Assembly (NCBI GenBank): GCA_046350055.1 | Contig: JAXMBC010000001.1 | Location: 2,790,001-2,854,000, forward strand | DNA from: JAEUIE01 sp046350055 | Lineage (GTDB): Bacteria > Planctomycetota > Planctomycetia > Gemmatales > HRBIN36 | Reading direction: 5' to 3' | DNA: 64,000 bases | Part shown: positions 52,864 to 61,199 of the stretch, in pieces | Layout: the number at the start of each line of letters is the position of its first letter | Numbering within the stretch: position 1 is the stretch's first letter | Notes under the pieces: model-generated | Seen by the model: the letters and a program-made list of their open reading frames with translations, nothing else | The model's database searches: none | What the model was told of the DNA's origin: nothing | Position numbers and translations under genes: made by a program

Positions 52864-54108
52864 ATGCCCTCCGATTCCCCTCTTCTCGATCGCTTCTGCC
52901 GTTACGTCCGCATCGATACCACTGCCAATGATGCGTCGGGGACCTATCCCAGTTCGCCGGGGCAGTGGGACCTGGCCCGGTTGCTGGTGAAGGAACTGCA
53001 GGAGATGGGGGCGAGCGATGTCGAGATTACCGAGTATGCGATTGTGTTCGCGACGATTCCCGCGACGATCAAGAATGCTTCCCCCACCATCGCCTTCGTG
53101 GCCCACATGGATACTTCGCCCGATTGCAGCGGGGCGAGCGTGCAGCCTACGATCCACCGCCACTACCAGGGTGGGGACATTCCCCTGAAAGGTGATCCCA
53201 CCAAGGTTATCCGTGTGGCGGACTGCCCGGAGCTGAACGATGTCATCGGCAAGACGCTCATCACCACCGATGGCACCACACTGCTCGGTGCGGATGACAA
53301 GGCAGGCGTGGCGGTCATCATGTCGGCTGCAGCTCATCTGCTCGCTCATCCGGAGATTCCCCACGGTCCGATTCGGCTGTGCTTCACGTGCGATGAAGAG
53401 ATTGGTCATGGGGTGGATCATGTAGACCCTGTCAAGCTGGGGGCCGTCGCGGCCTACACGCTGGATGGAGCTAAGCCTGGAGAGTATGAGGCAGAGACCT
53501 TCTCGGCGGACAAGGCAACGGTCACGTTCAAGGGCATCGTCATACATCCGGCCCTGGCTAAAGATCGCATGGTGAATGCGGTGAAGCTGGCAGCGGAGTT
53601 TCTTGAGCTGCTTCCGAAGGACCGCTTCAGCCCCGAGACGACGAGTGAGCGAGAGAGCTTTGTCCATCCCCACCTGATTCAAGGCGGCGTGAGCGAGGTG
53701 AGCATCTGCTTCCTGCTTCGCAGTTTCAACACCGCTGAGCTGGCCGAGCAGGCGGCATACCTGCGTTCGCTGGCGGCCCAGGTGGTCGCTCGCCATCCCC
53801 GTGCCGCGGTGGACGTGGTGGTGGAGAAGCAGTATCGCAACATGGCGGACGGGATGAGCAAGGAGCCCCGGGTTGTACCCTATCTGGAAGAAGCCTTGCG
53901 ACGGAGCGGCCTGACTCCGAAGAAGCTGAGTATTCGTGGTGGCACGGACGGCTCGCGGCTGACGGAGATCGGAGTGCCGACGCCCAACCTCTTCACGAGT
54001 GAGCACAATATCCACTCGCCGCTGGAGTGGGCCTGCCTGGAAGAGATGGAACAGGCGGTACAGGTGCTGGTGGAACTGTCGCAAGTCTGGGCTCTCTCTA
54101 AGTGCTAA
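52864..54108 (+). CDS. pepT: Peptidase T (M20 tripeptidase)
   Basis: The 414-residue protein has the PepT blocks LLDRFCRYVRIDTTAND, VAHMDTSPDCSG (His/Asp metal ligands), LLGADDKAGVAVIM, CFTCDEEIGHGVDHVD, and IRGGTDGSRLTEIGVPTPNLFTSEHNIHSPLEWA. It removes N-terminal residues from tripeptides, with two Zn ions. The last codons, including the stop, are inside a CTAAGTG heptanucleotide repeat, giving the C-terminus SKC. Confidence 0.96.
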   Translation: MPSDSPLLDRFCRYVRIDTTANDASGTYPSSPGQWDLARLLVKELQEMGASDVEITEYAIVFATIPATIKNASPTIAFVAHMDTSPDCSGASVQPTIHRHYQGGDIPLKGDPTKVIRVADCPELNDVIGKTLITTDGTTLLGADDKAGVAVIMSAAAHLLAHPEIPHGPIRLCFTCDEEIGHGVDHVDPVKLGAVAAYTLDGAKPGEYEAETFSADKATVTFKGIVIHPALAKDRMVNAVKLAAEFLELLPKDRFSPETTSERESFVHPHLIQGGVSEVSICFLLRSFNTAELAEQAAYLRSLAAQVVARHPRAAVDVVVEKQYRNMADGMSKEPRVVPYLEEALRRSGLTPKKLSIRGGTDGSRLTEIGVPTPNLFTSEHNIHSPLEWACLEEMEQAVQVLVELSQVWALSKC

Positions 54109-54132
54109 GTGCTAAGTGCTAAGTGCTAAGTG
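54098..54132. repeat. Five-copy CTAAGTG heptanucleotide repeat
   Basis: Five exact tandem copies of CTAAGTG (54098-54132). The first unit and part of the second lie within the pepT coding end and contain its stop codon. Unit length equals the other two heptanucleotide tracts at 49.2-49.3 and 52.8 kb. Confidence 0.9.
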
Positions 54133-54137
54133 TTGTG

Positions 54138-54159
54138 GCACAGACATTCCTGTCTGTGC
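54138..54159. repeat. Perfect palindromic hairpin after pepT
   Basis: GCACAGACA (54138-54146) and TGTCTGTGC (54151-54159) pair with a TTCC loop. There is no T-run, so it is more like a REP-type dispersed element than a classic terminator. It might still stop transcription or protect the pepT mRNA end. Confidence 0.65.
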
Positions 54160-54216
54160 GCGCGGAATCTGCGCACCCCCGAGTGGCATTTTGGGCCGCT
54201 CGGGGTGGTGGTGGGG

Positions 54217-55950
54217 TCAGCCGGAGTTGTGGAAGAGGCTGGAAAACAGGGAAAAAACCGGGGGCGAGCCTTCGGGCGGCGAGCGGAGGTTCTCCGTCGG
54301 TGAGTGTGGTGCGTCCATCGGTGAGATGGGGGCGTGTAGCGAGCGGGGGGCGACAGTGGGCGAGCGGGGGGCGTGAGCCCCCTGAGCTTCGGCGGGGTCG
54401 GGTGCCTTGGAGGCGTCGTCTGAAGTTGAGAGGTCGGTGTTCGTCTCGCTGTCGTGGAGTGTGGTCAGGGGTTGGAACGGCACCTGGCTCAGGGGGCTGA
54501 CGCCCCCCGCTCGCATGATGGATGGCAGGTGGTGGATACCCACGGTGAGGGCGAACATGGTCCAGCAGAGGGTGAAGGCGAGGAGCAGGGCGGTGGTGAT
54601 GGTGGTGACGGTTTGCAGAAGCGTTGACGGTGGGGTGTCATTAGTTCGCTGACCCCGTGAGCCAGGGTTGCTTGTGGAGTCTTCGCACGAGCCTGCCCCT
54701 GGCCTGACGGGGTCATTCCCCGGAGGTGTTGGTGCAGCATCCCAGGGCATCTTCGGTAATGTCGTATCCACCTGTTCATCGGGGTGGTAGCCTGTCCTGG
54801 TCACGTCGATGTTGAACTGCGGATGGGCCAGCAACTCGTCGGGGATGTAACCATGCCGGGCGAGGGCTTCCTTCTGGGCAGCCTCCTTCTTCTCGTAGAA
54901 CTCCCTCGCGACACGCTCGACTTCGTGCAGCGGCAGCATGTCGGCATTGAGATCGAGGACAGGCTTGGGCATCGGGTGAGGCAGATTCACCTTGCGTGGT
55001 TTGACTTCACCCCGCCGAAACGCCTGCACACTCGCCTTCAGGTCTGCGATGGCTTCAGTGTCGCCAGCGAGGGCACGCTTGATCGGTTCGGGGATGCCAA
55101 CGCTGTCGTGGAGCACATGCAGCTTGATGCCGAAGAGGTCCATGACGCCGGTGATGTGCTTCTCCGCAGCACACCAGGTATCGTTGTAATGCTTGAGACG
55201 TTCGAGCCAGATCTTGCGGGCCATGTGGTAGAGCGGCTCATTGTTGCGGGAGTACTTACACCCGTGAAAATCGGAGAATTCGTAGGGATTGAGGGTGCCA
55301 ATGTCGGTGGGCCGCTTGGTGTCATCGACCTTGTCGGGGTCGAAGTGGTCGCGGGGTTCCACGATGGTATCGAGGAACTCGGCGAGGATGGCATCTTCGC
55401 GAGGGCTCTTGGGCAGGATGCGCATGCGGGCAGCATCACGCTCGGCGATGAGGTTTGGATTCAGTTCGAAGGAGTTGCGGGTGACGCCAACCTCGGCATC
55501 GTAGTAGCGGCCGGTGCGCAGCTCGGAGTCCATGCTGGTGAAGTGGACATGCTTGTAGCGGTCGAGTTCCTTCTCGCGGTCAGCGGTGCGTTCCTTGTCC
55601 TTGAAGGCGTTGCGATCCTCGGCGTCGCGGAAGTGGGCGATGTCCTTGAGGATGGAGATACGCTGGAGGATGAGATGCCGCATGGCATTGTGGAAGGAGG
55701 CGTTCTTCTTGGACTCGTCCTTCTCCATAGCCATGACGTGGATGCGGTGGCAGGTGACCTCGTAGCTGATCATCAGTTCCGCGATGATGTCCAGATGACA
55801 CGCACGGCGGGCGTAACGGTGTTTGGCCCTGCGGAGGTCCCGTTCGAACATGCGGGGCGGCATGTGCCAGGTATCGAGGGCGGTCTTGCGGATGACTACC
55901 TCGCTGGCCGCCTGGGCGAGGAGTTGTTCGATCTGCAGCACGCGGTTCAT
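54217..55950 (-). CDS. Large hypothetical protein with a C-terminal membrane segment
   Basis: From ATG 55950 (GAGGA 8 bases upstream) the 577-residue product has a long helical N-terminal domain (LLAQAASEVVIRKTALDTWHMPPRMFERDLRRAKHRYARRACHLDIIAELM...). A middle part follows with NPYEFSDFHGCKYSRNNEPLYHMARKIWLERL. A membrane span near residue ~470 (TTALLLAFTLCWTMFALTVGI) is followed by a tail of Pro/Ser/His repeats (APRSPTVAPRSLHAP...). I do not recognise the domain. The tail appears to be made of dispersed repeat DNA that reads in frame. An upstream ATG at 56193 would translate intergenic repeat DNA and is rejected. Confidence 0.65.
   Translation of the reverse strand: MNRVLQIEQLLAQAASEVVIRKTALDTWHMPPRMFERDLRRAKHRYARRACHLDIIAELMISYEVTCHRIHVMAMEKDESKKNASFHNAMRHLILQRISILKDIAHFRDAEDRNAFKDKERTADREKELDRYKHVHFTSMDSELRTGRYYDAEVGVTRNSFELNPNLIAERDAARMRILPKSPREDAILAEFLDTIVEPRDHFDPDKVDDTKRPTDIGTLNPYEFSDFHGCKYSRNNEPLYHMARKIWLERLKHYNDTWCAAEKHITGVMDLFGIKLHVLHDSVGIPEPIKRALAGDTEAIADLKASVQAFRRGEVKPRKVNLPHPMPKPVLDLNADMLPLHEVERVAREFYEKKEAAQKEALARHGYIPDELLAHPQFNIDVTRTGYHPDEQVDTTLPKMPWDAAPTPPGNDPVRPGAGSCEDSTSNPGSRGQRTNDTPPSTLLQTVTTITTALLLAFTLCWTMFALTVGIHHLPSIMRAGGVSPLSQVPFQPLTTLHDSETNTDLSTSDDASKAPDPAEAQGAHAPRSPTVAPRSLHAPISPMDAPHSPTENLRSPPEGSPPVFSLFSSLFHNSG
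54360..54514. repeat. Inverted pair of 28-base dispersed elements inside a gene end
   Basis: The element at 54487-54514 (beginning GCTCAGGGGGCTGACGCC) is complementary to 54360-54387 over 28 bases with one mismatch. Both lie within the C-terminal part of the hypothetical gene above. Each also contains a GGGGGC...GCCCCCC palindrome. It looks like a multi-copy planctomycete repeat that has been captured in coding sequence. Confidence 0.75.
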
Positions 55951-56432
55951 GGAGTTGGTCCTCAGTGCGAAGTGGTGCCACGGTGGGAAGGCCGGGCCAT
56001 TCCCTGGAGCATGATGGCTTGTACAGGTAGATAGTGTCAACAGCCGTAGCGCGGGTGTGGGTGGGGATTGTGAGGATGGGCTTCGCCGCGAGAGGGGCCC
56101 CCTCACCCCCAGAAGAATCCCCCTCACCCTGGCCCCTCTCCCCGGTGGGGAGAGGGGGGAATGTTCGTTGCCTCGCTTCGCATCGGGTTGCATGCGTGGG
56201 GCTGGTGGTGAGTGGTGCGGAGTGAGGGCGAGGTCTGGCCCTTGCTAGCCTAGCGCGACGGGCTGTGAGGGCGCTCAGGGTTGCAGGGGGTGGTGGCGCG
56301 AGGTGGTTGCAGGGTAGGGTTTGCGTGGATAAACGCAAACCATGGCACACGGGTGTGAAGTAAATGCAAACAGGTGTGGCATGCCACACCTGTCTGGTAC
56401 TTGCGTGATCGGCGGCCTGGAGGACTTACGCG
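55951..56432. other. 482-base spacer with repetitive, palindromic sequence
   Basis: No gene is supported. It includes a perfect 11-base hairpin CCCCTCTCCCC-GGT-GGGGAGAGGGG (56133-56157) within a CCCTCACCCTGG-rich tract (about 56100-56160). The rest is GC-rich with no convincing promoter or RNA. The tract resembles dispersed palindromes of this phylum. Confidence 0.6.
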
Positions 56433-59432
56433 TTACGCGGGTTGGAGTTGTTTGCGGGTGTTGGTGTTGGCCGCGGGGGTCTTCTTGATCTGCCCTTCAC
56501 CGAGGATGAGGAGCAGGGGGCTGGCGACGAAGATGGAGCTGTAGGTACCGATGATGATACCGACGACCATCACGAATGCGAAGAGCTTGACGCCTTCACC
56601 GCCGAAGATGTAGAGGACCACGACCACGAGCCAGGTGACCAGCGAGGTGAGGATGGTTCGGCTGAGGGTAGCGTTCACGCTTTCGTTGATGATGCCGGTG
56701 GTCAGCTCGGGGTTCTTGCCTCGGGTCTCGCGGATGCGGTCAAAGACGACGATGGTGTCGTTGACGGAGTAGCCGACGAGGGTGAGGAGGGCGGCGACGG
56801 CGGGCAGATCGAGCTTGAAGTCCTCGATCAGCAGAACGTGGCCGAAGAGCCCGACGACGTAATGACAGCCAGCGACGATGCCCAGAGTGAAGAGGAGATC
56901 GTGGACGAGGCAGAGCACTGCGGCGACGCCGAAGGTCCAGTTACCAAAGCGGAACCAGAGGTAACCGACGATGGCAAGCCAGGAGAGAATGATGGCAGAA
57001 AGAGCCTTGCCCTGGGTCTCGGCAGCGAGCTGGCTATCAAAGTTTTCGAGACGGTCGGAGACGGGCAGGTTGAACTGCCTGACGAGGTACTCGGTGAGGT
57101 TGGCGGTCTGGTTCTGCTGATCGGGGGGCAGCTTGAACTGGACATTGACCGTCTTGAACGAGCCGGGGCGGGTGCCGGGGGTAACCCCCTTGACTTCGTA
57201 GAACTCCTTGCTGGAGCCAGGGAATTTCTCCTGGAACCACTTGCTGACGAACTTCTCGACTTCCTCGGCAGGGGGTTCCTTGTTGGTGAAGCTCACTTCA
57301 AAGGACTGGTTGCGTTTGTCCTTATCCTGTTTTTCCGGGGGAACCGGGGTGATCGGGCCCACCTTGGCTTCGACATAAAGAAGCTTGTCGCCAAAGGATT
57401 TGACGATGGCATCGCGAACTTTGATGGCATCCTTATTGGTGGTGCGGACGGTGAATTCACGAGTCGCACCGGTGCCGACGGTGGCATCGCGGTAGAGGGC
57501 ATCAATGGAACGTTCCGGCAGGTCGTTGTTGTCCTGCAGGGCGGTACGCACTTCGGCGACCGGGCGGGCCTCCTTGAACTGGAAGGTGTAGGCAGTGCCA
57601 CCGGTGAAGTCGATGTTGAGGCCTTCTTCACCACGCCAGAGGAACAGGGCCAGGCCCAGGATCGAAAGAATGACAGTGACCGTGAACCAGACGTGGCGGA
57701 CGGCCATGAAATCGAGGTTGGGCTTGCTGAAGAGTTTGACCATGGTCAGCCCCTTGAGCCAGTTGCGGCTGAGGGCGATGTCGAAGAAGAGGCGAGTCAT
57801 GTACAAGCTGGTAAAGAGGCTGATGACGAGACCCATGGTGAGGGAGACGCCGAAGCCCTTGAGCTGATCGGTACCGACCGCGTAGAGGACGACGGCGGTG
57901 AAGATCGAGGTCAAGTGAGTATCGATAATGGTGGGGAAGGCCCGGTCGTATGCATTGCGGATGGCGAGGGTGAAGTTGGCCCCGCGTTCCCGTTCTTCAC
58001 GCAAGCGTTCGTAGATCAGCACGTTGGCATCGACAGCCATACCGAGCATGAGAACGAGGCCAGCCAGGCCGGGCAGGGTGATGGCGGCATTGGCGAAGAC
58101 GAGGAAGGCAACGGTCAGGAGCAAGTTCATGAAGAGGGCGACGACGGCGACCATGCCAGCGAAGCGGTAGTAGTAGATCATGAAGAGGCAGACGGCGAGA
58201 TAAGCACCGCCGACGGCCCAGGTACCCTTGCGGATGGTGTCTTCACCGAGGCCGGGGCCCATGGTCATTTCACTGACAGGTTCAGGGCGTAGGGCAGCGG
58301 GGAGCGAGCCAGCCTGGAGGATGCGGGCGAGTTCGAGAACACGGCGCTGGCCTTCAGGGCCGGAGGCACCCATGGTGATGCGGCCGCCGGTGTTCAGGCG
58401 CTGCTCCAGCTTGGGAGCGGAAATCACCTTGCCATCAAAGATGATGGCCATGAGCTTGTCCACTTCCTTGGTAAGGGTGTAGAAGCGGTCCTGGGCATCG
58501 GCCTTGATACCGAAGGTGACGAAGAATTGACGTAAATCGCTATCGGGGCGAATGGAAGCAGGGTCCATGTTGTCGCCGGTGATCTGGCTGACATCGGCAA
58601 TGGACTTGCGGGTGAGGACGAAGTGACGGCCGAGGTTGGGTTCGTTTTCCTGGAGGCCGGGAGTGCGTTGACCGGGGGCGCTGTAGTAGGCATAGTCGCC
58701 TTCCAGGCGGAAGCCTTCAGCAGACTTGTCGTTGAACTTTTCCTTGAGCGTGGTGATTTCGCTCTTGTCCATTTCGAGCCATTCATAGTCGACTTCGTAG
58801 CCGGTGGGAGCGGGTGGCGTTTTGCCGGGGAGGACGATGTCGTCCGCCTTGCCGACCAACTGGGAGCGGGCGATGCTGATGGCTTCCTTGTCGTTGAATT
58901 CAGGCAGGCAGTTGTTGTGGGCGAGGATGCGGAACTCGAGCTGGCCCTGCTGCTGGATGAGTCGCTTGATTTCCTGGATCTTGCCGGCGCTGGTCTTGTT
59001 CTTGGGATCGTTGCTCAGGGGGAGGACGATTTCCACGCGGGGGGGACGATCGGAATCGCCGGCGATGGGGCGGATCGTCGTTTCCATGAGGTTATTGGGA
59101 TCGACGCGGGTCTTGATGCGGGAAGCGAGCTGGTCCGCACTGAACTGCTTGCGGAAGTCGAGAGACTGCTTTTCCCAGAAGACGGGATCGACTTCGTACA
59201 CGAGGATGGAGCCGCCGGCGAGATCGACGCCGAGGGTGATGCGTTTGCCATCGGCAGTGGGGTCGAGGGTATTGCGATAGGCGACCACGCTGACCCAGGC
59301 AGAAAGGATCACCGGGACGGCGACGATGAGGAGCCGCCATTCAAAGCCGGGGAACAATCTGGTGAAGAGGAGCTTGAGGCCGACGATCAGAGCGATCAGA
59401 ATGCCGACGTAGATCAGTGCTTGCATTGTCAC
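56433..59432 (-). CDS. secDF: Protein translocase SecD-SecF fusion
   Basis: The 999-residue protein joins SecD (N-terminal ~540 residues) and SecF (C-terminal). SecD shows ITLGVDLAGGSILVYEVD and GLVLMLGMAVDANVLIYERLREE; SecF shows LNIDFTGGTAYTFQF and LVGYSVNDTIVVFDRIRETRG. The two halves each have six membrane spans and a periplasmic P1 or P2 head. It uses the proton motive force to complete protein export through SecYEG. It follows yajC and tgt on the same strand, the classic order tgt-yajC-secDF. Confidence 0.95.
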   Translation of the reverse strand: MTMQALIYVGILIALIVGLKLLFTRLFPGFEWRLLIVAVPVILSAWVSVVAYRNTLDPTADGKRITLGVDLAGGSILVYEVDPVFWEKQSLDFRKQFSADQLASRIKTRVDPNNLMETTIRPIAGDSDRPPRVEIVLPLSNDPKNKTSAGKIQEIKRLIQQQGQLEFRILAHNNCLPEFNDKEAISIARSQLVGKADDIVLPGKTPPAPTGYEVDYEWLEMDKSEITTLKEKFNDKSAEGFRLEGDYAYYSAPGQRTPGLQENEPNLGRHFVLTRKSIADVSQITGDNMDPASIRPDSDLRQFFVTFGIKADAQDRFYTLTKEVDKLMAIIFDGKVISAPKLEQRLNTGGRITMGASGPEGQRRVLELARILQAGSLPAALRPEPVSEMTMGPGLGEDTIRKGTWAVGGAYLAVCLFMIYYYRFAGMVAVVALFMNLLLTVAFLVFANAAITLPGLAGLVLMLGMAVDANVLIYERLREERERGANFTLAIRNAYDRAFPTIIDTHLTSIFTAVVLYAVGTDQLKGFGVSLTMGLVISLFTSLYMTRLFFDIALSRNWLKGLTMVKLFSKPNLDFMAVRHVWFTVTVILSILGLALFLWRGEEGLNIDFTGGTAYTFQFKEARPVAEVRTALQDNNDLPERSIDALYRDATVGTGATREFTVRTTNKDAIKVRDAIVKSFGDKLLYVEAKVGPITPVPPEKQDKDKRNQSFEVSFTNKEPPAEEVEKFVSKWFQEKFPGSSKEFYEVKGVTPGTRPGSFKTVNVQFKLPPDQQNQTANLTEYLVRQFNLPVSDRLENFDSQLAAETQGKALSAIILSWLAIVGYLWFRFGNWTFGVAAVLCLVHDLLFTLGIVAGCHYVVGLFGHVLLIEDFKLDLPAVAALLTLVGYSVNDTIVVFDRIRETRGKNPELTTGIINESVNATLSRTILTSLVTWLVVVVLYIFGGEGVKLFAFVMVVGIIIGTYSSIFVASPLLLILGEGQIKKTPAANTNTRKQLQPA

Positions 59433-59451
59433 AATCGGGGCTAGAGTTGAG

Positions 59452-59546
59452 GCCGTCGCTAACGCTTCCGGCTCGTTGTATGGTGCCGTCGCTAACGCTT
59501 CCGGCTCGTTGTATGTGTACGGTTGCTTACGCTTCCGGCTCGAGTT
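59452..59546. repeat. 33-base tandem repeat upstream of secDF
   Basis: GCCGTCGCTAACGCTTCCGG begins two exact 31-base units (59452-59482 and 59485-59515) with period 33. A diverged third copy (TTGCTTACGCTTCCGGCTCGA) follows at about 59522-59543. The core CGCTAACGCTTCCGG is related to the inverted repeat before tgt. It fills the gap between yajC and secDF. Confidence 0.85.
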
Positions 59547-59552
59547 AATGAG

Positions 59553-59963
59553 TTAGGCGCTGGCCGTCTCCCTGGCGGTTGCATCCGCGTCCGCGGGAGT
59601 GATGGCATAGATACTGGAACGAAGAATACGGAGCTTGGCTTCCAGCGATTTGACAGTGACTTCATCATTGTCACCGGCGGTGCCTGGGACCTTTTCTTTG
59701 ATGCTCTGGACGGTGCCGAGCATGCCGCCGCTGAAGGTGACTTCATCGCCCTTCTTCAGGGTGTAGATGGCCTTCTTGCGTTCCTTTTCCTGCTTCTGCG
59801 CGGGGCGCAGCAGGATGAACCAGGCCAGCAGCAAGGGGATGCCAAACATGATGAGGGGCTGAAGCGAGGCACCCAGACCGGGAGGGGCCTCCGCACCGCC
59901 AGCAGGAGCCGGGGCAGCACCGCCCGCAGCCTGGGCAAACAGTAAACATGTCAAATCAAGCAT
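59553..59963 (-). CDS. yajC: Preprotein translocase subunit YajC
   Basis: From ATG 59963 the 136-residue protein has an Ala/Pro-rich N-terminus, one membrane span (PLIMFGIPLLLAWFILLRPAQKQEKERKKA), and the cytoplasmic YajC domain with LKKGDEVTFSGGMLGTV. It is a membrane partner of SecDF. An ATG at 59975 is alternative. It lies between tgt and secDF on the same strand. Confidence 0.93.
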   Translation of the reverse strand: MLDLTCLLFAQAAGGAAPAPAGGAEAPPGLGASLQPLIMFGIPLLLAWFILLRPAQKQEKERKKAIYTLKKGDEVTFSGGMLGTVQSIKEKVPGTAGDNDEVTVKSLEAKLRILRSSIYAITPADADATARETASA

Positions 59964-59974
59964 TGCAACCTGCA

Positions 59975-61120
59975 TTACGCCGTTTCAGTATCAGACTGTT
60001 GATTGTAAGTGTTCCCCCGCCAGCGGACAAGGTTTGCCGAGAGGAAGCTGGCAAAGCGGTGCTCGCGGATGGCCTCCCGGGCCTGGGCGACCAGATCGAG
60101 GTAGAAATGGATATTGTGGAGCGACAGGAGGGTGGGGCCGAGCATCTCGTCGGCATGGAACAGATGATTCAGGTAGGCCCGGGTGAAGCGGCGACAGGTG
60201 TAGCACTGGCACTGCTCATCCAGAGGCAGGTGCGACCGCTTATGGACAGCATTGCGTAGGCGGAGCGGGCCGGCCCAGGTGAGGGCCTGGGCATTGCGGC
60301 CGTTGCGGGTAGGCAGCACGCAGTCGAACATGTCGATGCCCCGGGCAATGCCTTCGAGGATGTCTTCGGGCTTGCCGACGCCCATCAGGTAGCGGGGCTT
60401 GTTGACAGGCAGTGCGGCTGCTGCTTCGCCGAGCACGCTGAGCATGGCTTCGGTGGGTTCGCCGACGCTGAAGCCGCCGAGGGCGTAGCCGGGGAAATCG
60501 AGCTTCACCAGCTCCTCGGCACATTCGACCCGCCATTTCGCATTCAGGCCGCCCTGCACGATGGCGAACTGGGCCTGATCGCTGCGGCGGTGGGCGTCCT
60601 GGCACCGCTTGGCCCAGAGGATGCTGCGGCGCATCGCTTCCCGCACTACCTCGGGTTCAGCGAGGCCGGGCGGGCATTCATCCAGCACCATGGCAATGTC
60701 GGAGCCGAGCTTCTCCTGGATGCTGACGGCTGACTCGGGGGTGAGCTCCAGCGGGGCGCCATCGATATGGGACCGGAAGGTGGCACCGGCATCGGTGATC
60801 TTGCGCTGGGTGGCGAGGCTGAAGATCTGGTAGCCGCCGGAGTCGGTGAGGATGGAGCCGGGCCAGTCCATGAACTGATGGAGGCCGCCCATCTCGGCGA
60901 CGATGTCGGGGCCGGGGCGGAGGGCGAGGTGATAGGTGTTGCCCAGGATGATCTTCGCACCACACTCTTCGACCATGCGTGGCGTCAGGCCTTTGACGGT
61001 GGCCTGGGTGCCGACGGGCATAAACATGGGAGTGTCGAAGCAGCCGTGCGGCGTGGTCACGGTGCCCAGGCGAGCGAGGCCATCGGTAGTGTGGAGCTGG
61101 AAGGAGAGGGGGGAAGCCAT
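59975..61120 (-). CDS. tgt: Queuine/preQ1 tRNA-ribosyltransferase
   Basis: From ATG 61120 the 381-residue protein matches bacterial Tgt: TPMFMPVGTQATVKGL, LGNTYHLALRPG, DSGGYQIFSLA (active-site Asp), GGFSVGEPTEAM, and the zinc site CQCYTCRRFTRAYLNHLFHADEML. It exchanges guanine-34 of tRNA for preQ1 in queuosine synthesis. An upstream in-frame start at 61210 would translate an inverted repeat and is rejected. Its stop is very close to the yajC start. Confidence 0.95.
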   Translation of the reverse strand: MASPLSFQLHTTDGLARLGTVTTPHGCFDTPMFMPVGTQATVKGLTPRMVEECGAKIILGNTYHLALRPGPDIVAEMGGLHQFMDWPGSILTDSGGYQIFSLATQRKITDAGATFRSHIDGAPLELTPESAVSIQEKLGSDIAMVLDECPPGLAEPEVVREAMRRSILWAKRCQDAHRRSDQAQFAIVQGGLNAKWRVECAEELVKLDFPGYALGGFSVGEPTEAMLSVLGEAAAALPVNKPRYLMGVGKPEDILEGIARGIDMFDCVLPTRNGRNAQALTWAGPLRLRNAVHKRSHLPLDEQCQCYTCRRFTRAYLNHLFHADEMLGPTLLSLHNIHFYLDLVAQAREAIREHRFASFLSANLVRWRGNTYNQQSDTETA

Positions 61121-61191
61121 ACCAGCCCGAAGCGTTAGCGAGGATGGATCATGCGAGCGCGCGACGTCCCTCGCTGACGCTTCGGGTTGGT
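61121..61191. repeat. Inverted repeat between tgt and the TPR/alpha-CTD gene
   Basis: ACCAGCCCGAAGCGTTAGCG (61121-61140, extending to 61143) pairs with 61169-61191 with two mismatches that are G-U compatible. The loop is about 25 bases. The core CGAAGCGT(T/C)AGCGA resembles the repeat upstream of secDF. It fills the 79-base spacer and may form an mRNA hairpin. Confidence 0.75.
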
Positions 61192-61199
61192 ACGCGGTA

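Noticed and set aside
54784..56034. 416-residue open frame on the plus strand
   Set aside because: It is antisense to the hypothetical protein at 54217-55950, which has a ribosome binding site and a membrane span.
56442..58292. 616-residue open frame on the plus strand
   Set aside because: It is antisense to secDF and has an Asp/Glu/Gly-rich composition typical of shadow frames.
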